From LH-M37 sp965602855 (GTDB lineage: Bacteria > Pseudomonadota > Gammaproteobacteria > SZUA-229), in the NCBI GenBank assembly GCA_965602855.1, contig CBFCZV010000025.1:1-45225 (forward strand): 45,225 nucleotides of DNA. The letters are read 5' to 3'. Shown here piece after piece: positions 33,183 through 40,616 of the stretch. Numbering within the stretch: the stretch's first letter is position 1; every line of letters starts with the position of its first letter. The position numbers were made by a program, and so were the translations under genes. Under the pieces are notes generated by a model. It saw only the letters and a program-made list of their open reading frames with translations, had not been told where the DNA came from and searched no databases.

Positions 33183-33818
33183 ATGTCAGAACAAGAACCC
33201 AGCATCTCACCAACCGAAATCAACCTGCACCAGAAATCCCGCTTGCTCGAACTGGCTTTTTCTGATGGTTTTCACTTTCAGTATCCCTGTGAATATCTAC
33301 GCGTGTTTTCAACCTCGGCGGAAGTTAAAACTATGGAGAAACCGGTACACGGTAAAGAGCTGGTTAATATCTCCAGTCTGGAACCCCAGGGTAGTTATGC
33401 ATTAAAAATTAATTTTGATGATGGACACGATACCGGTATTTTTTCATGGGCAAGTTTGCACGAGCTGGGTGTTAATTATGAAAGCAACTGGGCGAAGTAT
33501 TTAAAAGATCTTGAAGCGCATAATTTAAAACGCGGTGAAGGTCGTGTTGTTGGTGAAGACGGCAAGGTCACCGTCAAGCTGGTTTATTTTATTGAGCTAG
33601 CAAAAATTGCTACCAAGGATGAAGAAGAGCTCGTGGTGCCTGATGCTGTGGTGAATGTTGAAACTTTGTTGAAGTGGATGCGAAATAGGGGGCAACGTTG
33701 GGAAGAGGCTTTTGCTGATGATCGGGTTCAGGTTACGGTTAATAAACAGTTTTCGGAACCGTATACTTTGATTGAGCATGGGGATGAAGTGGCGTTTGTT
33801 CCGAGGCCGAAGTTTTAG
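33183..33818 (+). CDS. DUF971 domain fused to MoaD-like ubiquitin-fold domain lacking GG tail
   Basis: A 211-residue two-domain protein. Residues about 10-115 match DUF971 (gamma-butyrobetaine-hydroxylase-like N-terminal domain): LLELAFSDGFHFQYPCEYLRV, ALKINFDDGHDTGIFSWASL and LGVNYESNWAKYL. Residues about 125-211 match MoaD/ThiS sulfur carriers: TVKLVYFIELAKI, VETLLKWMRNRGQRWEEAF and EHGDEVAFVPRP. The chain ends PRPKF, so the terminal Gly-Gly needed for thiocarboxylate formation is absent, and no alternative frame restores it. DUF971 also occurs in iron-sulfur and Mrp-linked proteins; here a scaffold or regulatory MoaD-like role is possible. Domain calls are from pattern; the fusion is seen directly. 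Confidence 0.82.
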   Translation: MSEQEPSISPTEINLHQKSRLLELAFSDGFHFQYPCEYLRVFSTSAEVKTMEKPVHGKELVNISSLEPQGSYALKINFDDGHDTGIFSWASLHELGVNYESNWAKYLKDLEAHNLKRGEGRVVGEDGKVTVKLVYFIELAKIATKDEEELVVPDAVVNVETLLKWMRNRGQRWEEAFADDRVQVTVNKQFSEPYTLIEHGDEVAFVPRPKF

Positions 33819-33826
33819 GTTTTTTT

Positions 33827-33852
33827 CGTTCCCATGCTCCAGCGTGGGAATG
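33827..33852. repeat. REP-like palindrome
   Basis: TTCCCATGCT-CC-AGCGTGGGAA, a ten-base stem with one wobble, directly after the DUF971-MoaD stop. This palindrome type recurs in intergenic spaces of many proteobacteria. A short T run just before it could also let it act as a terminator on the minus strand. Only one copy is in the window. Confidence 0.6.
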
Positions 33853-33891
33853 TATACTAATTACAAATCCTCTGTAGTAATTCCTATCTTT

Positions 33892-33920
33892 GGTGGAGTG
33901 GGTCATCGACCCACTGCCAC
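33892..33920. repeat. Intergenic hairpin
   Basis: Stem AGTGGGTC (33897-33904) with GACCCACT (33908-33915) and a 3-base loop, extended outward by GTGG/CCAC. No T tract. Together with the palindrome 40 bases upstream it fills the 173-base gap before the sugar dehydrogenase gene. Confidence 0.5.
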
Positions 33921-34039
33921 TGGAATAACAGGTTATGAGTGCTGGAAGAATAAACTAAGATCTTCCATATACGTTTGAGCTCTTAGCTTGCTTGTGCCAG
34001 TATCAGGCAATAAATACCCATGCCCCACAGGATAACAAG

Positions 34040-35149
34040 ATGAAAAAAATTGTATTCATTGTGTTTTATCTTTTACTCCAAATGCACACGCCCCTTTCAA
34101 TCGCAGAAAAAGAAAAAATAAACTTTACTGTGGTGACTATCGTCGGTGGACTAGAGCATCCTTGGAGTATGGTTTTTTTGCCTGATGATCGCATTCTTGT
34201 TACGGAGCGCCCAGGCCGATTACGTCTTGTTGAAAAAGGTCGTTTACATCCGCAGGCGATAAGCGGTCTACCGAAAATTGCCGCAGAAGGTCAGGGTGGT
34301 TTGCTTGATGTTGTATTGCATCCTGATTATCGGAACAATGGCTGGATTTATTTTTCCTACAGTGCAGAAGACAAAGAGGGTTTTGGTACTGAAGTGGCTC
34401 GTGCTCGTCTGGATGGGTTGAAATTAACTGATCTGGAAACACTCTTTCGGGTTGAGAAAAAAAGTGACGGTGGTCGTCACTTTGGTTCACGGCTGGTATT
34501 CGATGGTAAAGGTTATCTCTATATCAGTGCGGGGGAACGAGGCGACAGGCCGCGTGCGCAGGATATCAACGACCATGCCGGCTCTGTGATTCGTTTGCAC
34601 GATGATGGCCGGATTCCAAAGGATAATCCTTTTGTCGGTGAGCCAAATGCAAAGCCTGAAATCTACAGTTACGGTCACCGCAATCCACAGGGCATGGCGT
34701 TGCATCCGAAAACGGGTGAGGTCTGGTCACATGAACATGGGCCGCAGGGTGGTGATGAAATCAATATTATCCAGTCAGGCAACAACTACGGCTGGCCTGT
34801 TATCACTTATGGCGTGAATTATGGTTGGGGAACAAAAATTGGTGAGGGTACGCATAAATCAGGAATGGAACAGCCTCTACATTACTGGGATCCATCTATC
34901 GCGCCTTCGGGTATGGCTTTTTACGAGGGTGATAAATTCCCGCAGTGGCAAGGGAATCTTTTTGTTGGTGCGCTCAAATTTCAATTGCTAGTCCGTTTGC
35001 AACTGGATGGCAATAAAGTGATTAAGGAAGAGCGTTTGTTAGCAGGGAAATATGGACGTATACGGGATGTACGCAGTGGGTCCGATGGTTATCTATATTT
35101 ATTAACCGATGAAGATGATGGACGATTATTGAGAATTGAGCCACGTTAA
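34040..35149 (+). CDS. PQQ-type soluble aldose sugar dehydrogenase (Asd/YliI family)
   Basis: A 369-residue periplasmic six-bladed beta-propeller dehydrogenase. Signal peptide MKKIVFIVFYLLLQMHTPLSIA; mature start about EKEK. Family motifs: GLEHPWSMVFLPDD, LVTERPGRLR, GQGGLLDVVLHPDY, GGRHFGSRL (catalytic His), GHRNPQGMALHP, WSHEHGPQGGDEINI and SIAPSGMAFY. The ATG at 34040 has AGGA 7 bases upstream and begins the signal peptide; an earlier in-frame ATG-like start at 33992 is less likely. It would oxidise aldoses with PQQ, if the host makes or imports PQQ. No PQQ genes are in the window. Confidence 0.9.
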   Translation: MKKIVFIVFYLLLQMHTPLSIAEKEKINFTVVTIVGGLEHPWSMVFLPDDRILVTERPGRLRLVEKGRLHPQAISGLPKIAAEGQGGLLDVVLHPDYRNNGWIYFSYSAEDKEGFGTEVARARLDGLKLTDLETLFRVEKKSDGGRHFGSRLVFDGKGYLYISAGERGDRPRAQDINDHAGSVIRLHDDGRIPKDNPFVGEPNAKPEIYSYGHRNPQGMALHPKTGEVWSHEHGPQGGDEINIIQSGNNYGWPVITYGVNYGWGTKIGEGTHKSGMEQPLHYWDPSIAPSGMAFYEGDKFPQWQGNLFVGALKFQLLVRLQLDGNKVIKEERLLAGKYGRIRDVRSGSDGYLYLLTDEDDGRLLRIEPR

Positions 35150-35192
35150 TTTATTCAGACGAGGAGTTGTAAGCGGGAAAAAAGCAAGGTAG

Positions 35193-35219
35193 GGTGCAAT
35201 AACCGCAGGGCATTGCACC
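35193..35219. repeat. REP-like palindrome after sugar dehydrogenase gene
   Basis: GGTGCAAT (35193-35200) and ATTGCACC (35212-35219) around an 11-base loop rich in GC. Palindromes of this GGTGCAAT type are common intergenic repeats in gammaproteobacteria. There is no T tract, so it is not a standard terminator. Confidence 0.55.
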
Positions 35220-35315
35220 AAATGTTTGAATGTTTCTTAAATCTCGCGATAACCATAATTGACTAGTACAATTAGCCCCCTATTAAGAACTATCATTCCC
35301 TGAGATTTATATTTT

Positions 35316-36482
35316 ATGAAAAAGCACCATACCGTTGTGATTGTTGGTGGTGGTCCTTCTGGTTCGTCTGCGGCTTATACTCTGGCGAAGCAGGGGGTTG
35401 ATGTTTGTGTTGTCGATAAGGCGGTATTCCCCAGAGATAAATTGTGTGCGGGGCTTTTAAGCTTGAGAAGCAAGCAGCTTTTCTCTGAGATATTTGATGC
35501 TTCCTGGGAAGAGGCTTTTGAATATAAAGCCAGTGGAGTCAAATTCTTTCATAAGAATAAACTGCTCAACGATGTAAAGGGCTGCAGTGAGATGTTTTTT
35601 ACTTATCGAGTTGATTTCGATGATTATTTGCTGACTATGGCAAAGTCAGTAGGTGCATCTTTGTATTTGGGTAGTGGCATTTCCTCAGTCGATATGAACA
35701 ACAGGGTGTGTCAGTTACGTTCAGGGGATGAGATAAGCTACGATTATTTGATTGGTGCTGACGGCGTTAATAGTATTGTTGCTAAATTGATTTATGGTAA
35801 ATCGTTCGATAAAGAAAAAATTGCTTTTGCGCTTGAGGTTGAAGTTGATAGAAGTTTGATTGAGCGTGAGGTGAATGTGCCCGAGCTGTATTTTGGCGTG
35901 GCTAAATGGGGTTATGGCTGGGTGTTTCCAAAAGAAAAGGCATTAACTGTGGGTATTATTGGTTTACACACTAAAAACCCTGATCTCAAAAAAGAGTTTT
36001 ATGCTTTTTTAATTGATTTGTTTGGTCGTGTGCCGGATTTAAAAATAAACGGCCATTATATTCCATTTGGTAATTATAGAAAAACACCGGGTGTTGATAA
36101 TGTGCTGCTAGTAGGCGATGCGGCTGGGGTAGTCGATCCTATTACTGGTGAAGGAATCGCCTATGCGATGCAGACTGGATATTTTGCCGCGCTTGCGATC
36201 ATTGAGTCTGAGAACGCTGAAAAAAATACAGATGTTATTAAAGCCTATAAAAAACGTTATTCAGAAATAACATCAGCACTGAATTATGCCAATAAACTCA
36301 GATATCTGATATTTCCAAGAATAAGTCAGTCACTCTTTGTTAAAGTTTTTCCAGCAACAACGCAATTGCCTTTAATGCACATGAATCTTGTAGCAGGAAA
36401 AATTGATTATAAAGAATACAGTCGTTACCTCATTTCAAGAGTATTCAAAGTTATTATTAAGCGTATATTGTTCGTTAAATAA
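35316..36482 (+). CDS. Geranylgeranyl reductase-family FAD oxidoreductase
   Basis: A 388-residue flavoprotein. N-terminal Rossmann motif VVIVGGGPSGSSAAYTLA, then VVDKAVFPRDKLCAGLLS (the family's PRxKxCGG-like region), the middle motif DYLIGADGVNSIVAKLI and the second FAD motif VLLVGDAAGVVDPITGEGIAYAMQTG. These fit the GGR/digeranylgeranylglycerophospholipid reductase family. Substrates range from prenyl chains to other lipids or pigments. The gene is single, convergent with the gene at 36492. The C-terminus is basic (KVIIKRILFVK). Substrate not assigned. Confidence 0.9.
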   Translation: MKKHHTVVIVGGGPSGSSAAYTLAKQGVDVCVVDKAVFPRDKLCAGLLSLRSKQLFSEIFDASWEEAFEYKASGVKFFHKNKLLNDVKGCSEMFFTYRVDFDDYLLTMAKSVGASLYLGSGISSVDMNNRVCQLRSGDEISYDYLIGADGVNSIVAKLIYGKSFDKEKIAFALEVEVDRSLIEREVNVPELYFGVAKWGYGWVFPKEKALTVGIIGLHTKNPDLKKEFYAFLIDLFGRVPDLKINGHYIPFGNYRKTPGVDNVLLVGDAAGVVDPITGEGIAYAMQTGYFAALAIIESENAEKNTDVIKAYKKRYSEITSALNYANKLRYLIFPRISQSLFVKVFPATTQLPLMHMNLVAGKIDYKEYSRYLISRVFKVIIKRILFVK

Positions 36483-36491
36483 ATAAAAAAA

Positions 36492-36761
36492 CTACTCCTC
36501 CACTAATCCATTCTTCTTCAAAACCATATAAATCTTCTTACATGTTTTCCCCATTTTGTGAATGTCCCCAAAACTGGGTTCAACACCATCCTGTAACTTC
36601 TGTTCCCAGTCCTGTAACTCCATATCCAGAAACTCTAGTAACTTTAGTGAACAACCATTGCACGAGTCTGCGCATAATTGTGCTTCACCGGCATCAAAGG
36701 GCATGGTCGTACGGACTTCATCGATCAGGTTCTGCATGGCAGTTGAAGTGTTGGGTTTCAT
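36492..36761 (-). CDS. Hypothetical small cysteine-bearing protein
   Basis: An 89-residue soluble protein from the ATG at 36761 (MKPNTSTAMQNLIDEV). The frame is open to 36827, but that extension overlaps the terminator hairpin, so the shorter form is preferred. Cysteines at LCADSCNGCSLKL and later GKTCKKIY form a possible metal or redox site (CxxxCxxC). The rest is helical (FLDMELQDWEQKLQDG). I do not recognise the family. Confidence 0.65.
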   Translation of the reverse strand: MKPNTSTAMQNLIDEVRTTMPFDAGEAQLCADSCNGCSLKLLEFLDMELQDWEQKLQDGVEPSFGDIHKMGKTCKKIYMVLKKNGLVEE

Positions 36762-36798
36762 AAGTATTATTATTTTACTGCGGTGAACAAATATAAGC

Positions 36799-36838
36799 CA
36801 AAAAAAACGGCGCGATCTTTCGATCACCGCCGTTTTTT
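36799..36838 (-). terminator. Terminator after PEP-CTERM gene
   Basis: ACGGCG...CGCCGT stem with an inner GATC-TTTC-GATC hairpin, flanked by A and T runs. It lies 18 bases past the stop of the gene at 36857. The sequence is nearly identical to the terminator at 37879-37918, differing at one base in the central 30. Confidence 0.85.
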
Positions 36839-36856
36839 GTTTTTATTAAAAAGTGA

Positions 36857-37639
36857 TTAAGCTTTTTTTCGTCTAGATACTCCAATCAATCCCAAAAGAC
36901 CAGAACCAAATAACCATACTGCAGCAGGGACTGGCACAGGGGTTACTGAAGTTATATGTATGCTGTTACCTGTGCCTATATCAAAATACCCTTTAACACC
37001 TGGGAATGGTCCGGTGGTGAGGCCAATGCTATTTACCGTTGCAGCCATCGGTGCTGGTCCACCGCCTCCGCCTCCAAGAAAAATAGGAAGGGGGCCAGTA
37101 AGTGTATCTGAGTAAGGTATGGCGCTACCTATGTCTGCTCTATATGTGTCGATACCTAAGTCATAGACCCCGTTTCCATTAGTATCATAATAAAGGTCTG
37201 AGCCACTAAGTACGTCACCGGTTTGCAGGCCAAGACCAACGGCGTTGAACAGGCCTGTTGCGTCCCACTCTATATATAACGGCATATCATAAGTGCCATT
37301 CCAGTCAACTAAAATGATGCCATCGATTATATTAGAGGTGCCCTGGCGCGTCATACTGATATCGTGGAAGGTGGGCGGTGCACCAAGAAAATCGGCGCTA
37401 TTCATAGTAATTGATAAGTTGTTGCTAGCGCTGTTGCCGCCTAGTCCTGTTATTGTGTTGAATGTTAGTGACGCAGATATATCCGTGAATGCGCTTCCAT
37501 TGTTAGTAATGATGCTCTCATCGGCACCTGCCACAATAAGCCGACCGGTAAAATCAAAGTTTATAATGCTTGCTTGAGATGTGACGGGCAGTAGCCAGAG
37601 GCCTAGTGCGCAGATGAATTTTCTGTTGATTATGTTCAT
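36857..37639 (-). CDS. PEP-CTERM sorting-signal protein
   Basis: A 260-residue secreted protein. The signal peptide ends about residue 23 (LPVTSQA-SI). The C-terminus has the three-part sorting signal VPVPAAVWLFGSGLLGLIGVSRRKKA: PxP-like motif, TM helix and basic tail, which an exosortase (EpsH) would process. The body is beta-rich with Gly/Asn/Thr and a GGGGGG run. Such proteins are usually exopolysaccharide-associated and have little sequence conservation. No exosortase gene is in the window. Confidence 0.9.
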   Translation of the reverse strand: MNIINRKFICALGLWLLPVTSQASIINFDFTGRLIVAGADESIITNNGSAFTDISASLTFNTITGLGGNSASNNLSITMNSADFLGAPPTFHDISMTRQGTSNIIDGIILVDWNGTYDMPLYIEWDATGLFNAVGLGLQTGDVLSGSDLYYDTNGNGVYDLGIDTYRADIGSAIPYSDTLTGPLPIFLGGGGGGPAPMAATVNSIGLTTGPFPGVKGYFDIGTGNSIHITSVTPVPVPAAVWLFGSGLLGLIGVSRRKKA

Positions 37640-37938
37640 AACTTAAGTCCCTTATCCCTTGTTTATTCGTTACGCGAGTGATTGTAGCAGTAGATGATCT
37701 GTGGTGACAAATAAGAAAAAGATAATATGTTAAATGTAAAAAATACTACTATCATCGATATGCTATGAAAGAGTTTTTGTGTTGCTGAATGGTGATTAGT
37801 AAAGAAAATAATACAGGATGTTGGATTTAAGTCTGGAATTAGTAGGGGGGGGCGGTTTATTAATTGGAAGATTAACACCAAAAAAAACGGCGCGATCTTT
37901 CGATCAACGCCGTTTTTTAAAACAGTAACGATTAAAAC
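37640..37938. other. Spacer between PEP-CTERM gene and sat
   Basis: A 299-base AT-rich stretch holding the sat terminator (37879-37918) and a run of eight G at 37845-37852. A 72-codon minus-strand frame over it (37663-37881) overlaps the terminator, has a repetitive low-complexity product and was not accepted as a gene. Confidence 0.6.
37879..37918 (-). terminator. Terminator after sat
   Basis: ACGGCG...CGCCGT stem with inner GATC/GATC pairing, flanked by A and T runs, 20 bases past the sat stop. Near-copy of the hairpin at 36799-36838. Confidence 0.87.
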
Positions 37939-39132
37939 TTAGTCGTTAATGCTTTTGTAGTAGTCCATCAAAATCTGAGCTACTTCAGGACGTGAGAACT
38001 CTTTTGGTGGAGCAATGCCGTTACCCAGCATTTCACGTACTTTAGTACCTGACAGAAGAACGAAGTCTTCTTTTTCGTGGTCAGGTGCTTCACACATCAT
38101 AACAACCTTGTCTAATTTCTTAGAGTAAGCAGTGTGGTCAGCTTTGAAGATTTCGATTTCTAATGCGCCAGCGGGTACATCATTTTCGAAGATGGTTTGT
38201 GCATCGAAAGCACCGTAGTGATCACCAACACCCGCATGGTCACGACCAATGATGAAGTGAGTTGCACCCATGTTCTGACGGAATAGAGCGTGCAGTACAC
38301 CTTCACGTGGACCCGCGTACAGCATGTCGAAACCGTAACCGGTTACCATAGCGCTGTTTTCTGGGAAGTACAGGTCAACCATCTTACGAATAGCGGCATC
38401 ACGAACTGGTGCAGGGATATCACCTTTCTTCAGTTTACCCAGCAACATGTGGATAACCAGGCCATCACAACCTAAACGATCCATTGCCATGTGACACAGT
38501 TCTTCGTGAGCCAGATGCATTGGGTTACGAGTCTGGAATGCTACAATTTTTTTCCAACCACGATTAGCGATTTCGTTACGAATTTCAACTGCTGTGCGGA
38601 AAGTGTCTGGGAATTCAGTCTGGAAGTATGAGAAGTTCAATACTTGGATAGAACCTGAAAGACAAACTTTACCTTGCTCAAGGAAAGCGTCAACACCAGG
38701 GTGAGCTTCGCCTTCAGCGGGTGCGTATACTTTTTCAGAGATCAGAGCGATGTCAGCGTCGCTGAATTCTTCAACGGCATCAACGTCCATGATTGCAACA
38801 ACAGGGTTGCCTTCAACGTTTGGATCTTTAAGCGCGACGCGATCGCCAGCCTTGATACCACCAGCGTCCTGAACCAGGTTCAGTACAGGTGTAGGCCAGA
38901 ACAGACCTGAAGTGGTTTTCATGTCAGTGGCAACAGACAGAGCGTCAGCCTTGTTCATGTAACCGGTTAATGGGTTGAAGTAGCCTGCGCCCAACATAAC
39001 AGCATTAGCGGCGGCAGCAGAACTAACAACGATAGAAGCCAGACCTTCAGCTTCTTTCTGTAAGGCTTCGTTTTTAGCGGTGTCGTATACGAACAATGGA
39101 TTTAGTTCGTCAGAACCATGAGGTTTAATCAT
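37939..39132 (-). CDS. sat: Sulfate adenylyltransferase (dissimilatory ATP sulfurylase)
   Basis: A 397-residue cytoplasmic enzyme. In sulfur oxidation it turns APS and PPi into sulfate and ATP. Active-site motifs: FQTRNPMHLAHEELCHMA (QxRNPxHxxHE), VTGYGFDMLYAGPREGVLHALFRQNMGATHFIIGRDHAGVGDHYG and LSGTKVREMLGNG. It is the homo-oligomeric Sat type, not CysDN, agreeing with aprBA. It sits 5.8 kb from aprBA, on the same strand but a separate transcript. The PPi it consumes links to the PPi-metabolising genes at the window's end. Confidence 0.97.
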   Translation of the reverse strand: MIKPHGSDELNPLFVYDTAKNEALQKEAEGLASIVVSSAAAANAVMLGAGYFNPLTGYMNKADALSVATDMKTTSGLFWPTPVLNLVQDAGGIKAGDRVALKDPNVEGNPVVAIMDVDAVEEFSDADIALISEKVYAPAEGEAHPGVDAFLEQGKVCLSGSIQVLNFSYFQTEFPDTFRTAVEIRNEIANRGWKKIVAFQTRNPMHLAHEELCHMAMDRLGCDGLVIHMLLGKLKKGDIPAPVRDAAIRKMVDLYFPENSAMVTGYGFDMLYAGPREGVLHALFRQNMGATHFIIGRDHAGVGDHYGAFDAQTIFENDVPAGALEIEIFKADHTAYSKKLDKVVMMCEAPDHEKEDFVLLSGTKVREMLGNGIAPPKEFSRPEVAQILMDYYKSIND

Positions 39133-39343
39133 GTTATGTCTCCTGGATGGATATCACACTGACCGTTCAGCCAGCACTTTTATTAAAACTAGGTTAAAGC
39201 TTAAATTTTGTGGGCTGAATTCTACATTAAAACGGCTTGTTTTCGTAGTCGATTGATGTAGTGCTTTAGGGGTAGGAATGTTGCCGTGACGGCAATGAGG
39301 ATGATTCTCGTTTCTGGTCTGTGCCAGAACAGGCAGGGTGATT

Positions 39344-39387
39344 TCGCTTACTTGCTGGCAATGATTGTTTAGCCAGCAGGTAAGCGA
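39344..39387. other. Long stem-loop downstream of dksA-like gene
   Basis: TCGCTTACTTGCTGGC (39344-39359) pairs with GCCAGCAGGTAAGCGA (39372-39387): 16 pairs with one G-T wobble and a 12-base loop. It lies 12 bases past the stop of the minus-strand gene at 39400. There is no T tract on that strand. Two shorter palindromes (39281-39295 and 39311-39328) lie beyond it toward sat. Could be a terminator, mRNA-stability element or repeat. Confidence 0.5.
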
Positions 39388-39399
39388 TATTTTGGTTGC

Positions 39400-39738
39400 T
39401 TAGTTGGAAGCCTTTTCAGCGCAGCTTATGCACATAGTCACAAATGGCGCTGCCTGCAATCGGTTCTCCGGGATAGGCTCACCACAGCCCTCACAGATAC
39501 CATAACCGCCCTGATCGATACGGGTAAGTGCAGCATCAACCTGCATGACCATGTGTTGCGCTTCATCATCAAGTGCGGCCAGAACGTCATCGTTTTCGCT
39601 CTGGGTTGCCTGTTCGGCAAAATCCTTTTCTACCGGCTCTTCTTTGTGATGAGTTTCAACTTCTATGGCATCAATTCTACGCGTGTATTCTTCACGTAAA
39701 GACAATAGCTGTTGTTTTACTTTATCGAAGGATTCCAT
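39400..39738 (-). CDS. DksA/TraR-family zinc-finger protein
   Basis: A 112-residue protein with an N-terminal coiled coil (QQLLSLREEYTRRIDAIEVE) and a C-terminal four-cysteine zinc finger (CEGCGEPI ... MCISCAEKA). It is shorter than E. coli DksA (151), as in TraR/YocK-type members. DksA-like proteins bind the RNA polymerase secondary channel; the acidic tip residues of DksA are only partly matched (QSENDDVLAALDDEA), so ppGpp-dependent activity is uncertain. It is 25 bases after the ydcH-like gene. Confidence 0.9.
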   Translation of the reverse strand: MESFDKVKQQLLSLREEYTRRIDAIEVETHHKEEPVEKDFAEQATQSENDDVLAALDDEAQHMVMQVDAALTRIDQGGYGICEGCGEPIPENRLQAAPFVTMCISCAEKASN

Positions 39739-39763
39739 AATTTTCTCGTATTTAAAAGCTTGA

Positions 39764-40003
39764 TTACTTGTTTGTTAGCATCTGGAAAATCAGATCTTTT
39801 AGGTGTAGGCGTTCTTTCTTTACCTCTGATAGATAGTCGTCATTGACCGTTTCGATGCCCTGTTCTGCACGTACGATGGATTTATCGATACCTTCGTATT
39901 CGTGTGTCAGACGTCGAAAATGGGCATTGTTCATCTTCAATGTATGAATTTGGTCTTTGTACTCTTGAAATTCTTCTATCAGTGGATGATGTTCTATTGG
40001 CAT
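39764..40003 (-). CDS. YdcH/DUF465 family protein
   Basis: A 79-residue helical protein with the family arrangement: MPIEHHPLIEEFQEYKDQI, FRRLTHEYEGIDKSI, an EQGIETVNDDYL middle and the KKERLHLKDLIFQML end, a two-helix hairpin. Function unknown. It lies between the hemerythrin-domain and DksA-like genes on one strand. Confidence 0.88.
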   Translation of the reverse strand: MPIEHHPLIEEFQEYKDQIHTLKMNNAHFRRLTHEYEGIDKSIVRAEQGIETVNDDYLSEVKKERLHLKDLIFQMLTNK

Positions 40004-40045
40004 TGTATAACCTCGTAATTTCTTGTTTGTGAATCTTAAATTTTA

Positions 40046-40447
40046 TTATAGAACGGGGAACAGATGTTTCTCTTCCATCTGAATACGTTCATTAACCAGT
40101 CTAAACACAGTCTTTGTTTCTTCTTCAAACTCTGCATGATTTTTTGTGTTGATATGATGGCACCAACGTTTTGTATATTTCTTGAGAATGCGCTCAAGTT
40201 CATGGGTGTTACCCAGAAAGGACTTGGCAATTTGCTTGATACTTGCATCATCGTGGTTTAGAAGCTCAGGATAAATTGATCTTGCCTCATGTTTTAAATG
40301 CTCATCAAGCTTATTCTGGAAACGTTCAAGCAATTCACAAAAAATATCATTACTGCGAAGCGATGAGTTTGAAATTAAATCTGAAAGCACATCGCTCAGA
40401 TCTTTTATCTCATCATTCTCTTTTCTTAACTCTTCAACTGGGATCAT
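40046..40447 (-). CDS. Hemerythrin (HHE)-domain protein
   Basis: A 133-residue helical protein. Possible di-iron ligands: ELLERFQNKLDEHLKHEARSIYPEL (His, His, Glu), NTHELER and WCHHI, and EEKHLFPVL at the C-terminus. The spacing is that of the HHE-type cation-binding domain and differs from the two canonical bacteriohemerythrins in this window. Relatives include YtfE-like and DNA-repair-of-iron-center proteins, so a link to nitrosative stress is possible but unproven. Confidence 0.85.
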   Translation of the reverse strand: MIPVEELRKENDEIKDLSDVLSDLISNSSLRSNDIFCELLERFQNKLDEHLKHEARSIYPELLNHDDASIKQIAKSFLGNTHELERILKKYTKRWCHHINTKNHAEFEEETKTVFRLVNERIQMEEKHLFPVL

Positions 40448-40563
40448 TTATTTCTCCTGATGGTGCTTTTTATTGCTCTTAGAGTGAGCTGATTGCGGTT
40501 CATTTTAATGATGCAAGTCAATAAATGTAAGGGTTATTTTGATTTTGTATTGAAATAATAGGC

Positions 40564-40597
40564 AAAAAAAAGGCGAAGCTTAAGCTTCGCCTTTTTT
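40564..40597 (-). terminator. Terminator after hppA
   Basis: Perfect palindrome AAAGGCGAAGCTT/AAGCTTCGCCTTT, with an A run before and T run after, so it works in both directions. It lies 20 bases past the hppA stop and 116 bases upstream of the hemerythrin-domain gene. Confidence 0.88.
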
Positions 40598-40616
40598 CGT
40601 ACTAGCAGAAGCTAGA

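Noticed and set aside
37663..37881. 72-codon minus-strand frame between sat and the PEP-CTERM gene
   Set aside because: It overlaps the sat terminator, has a low-complexity product and no RBS.
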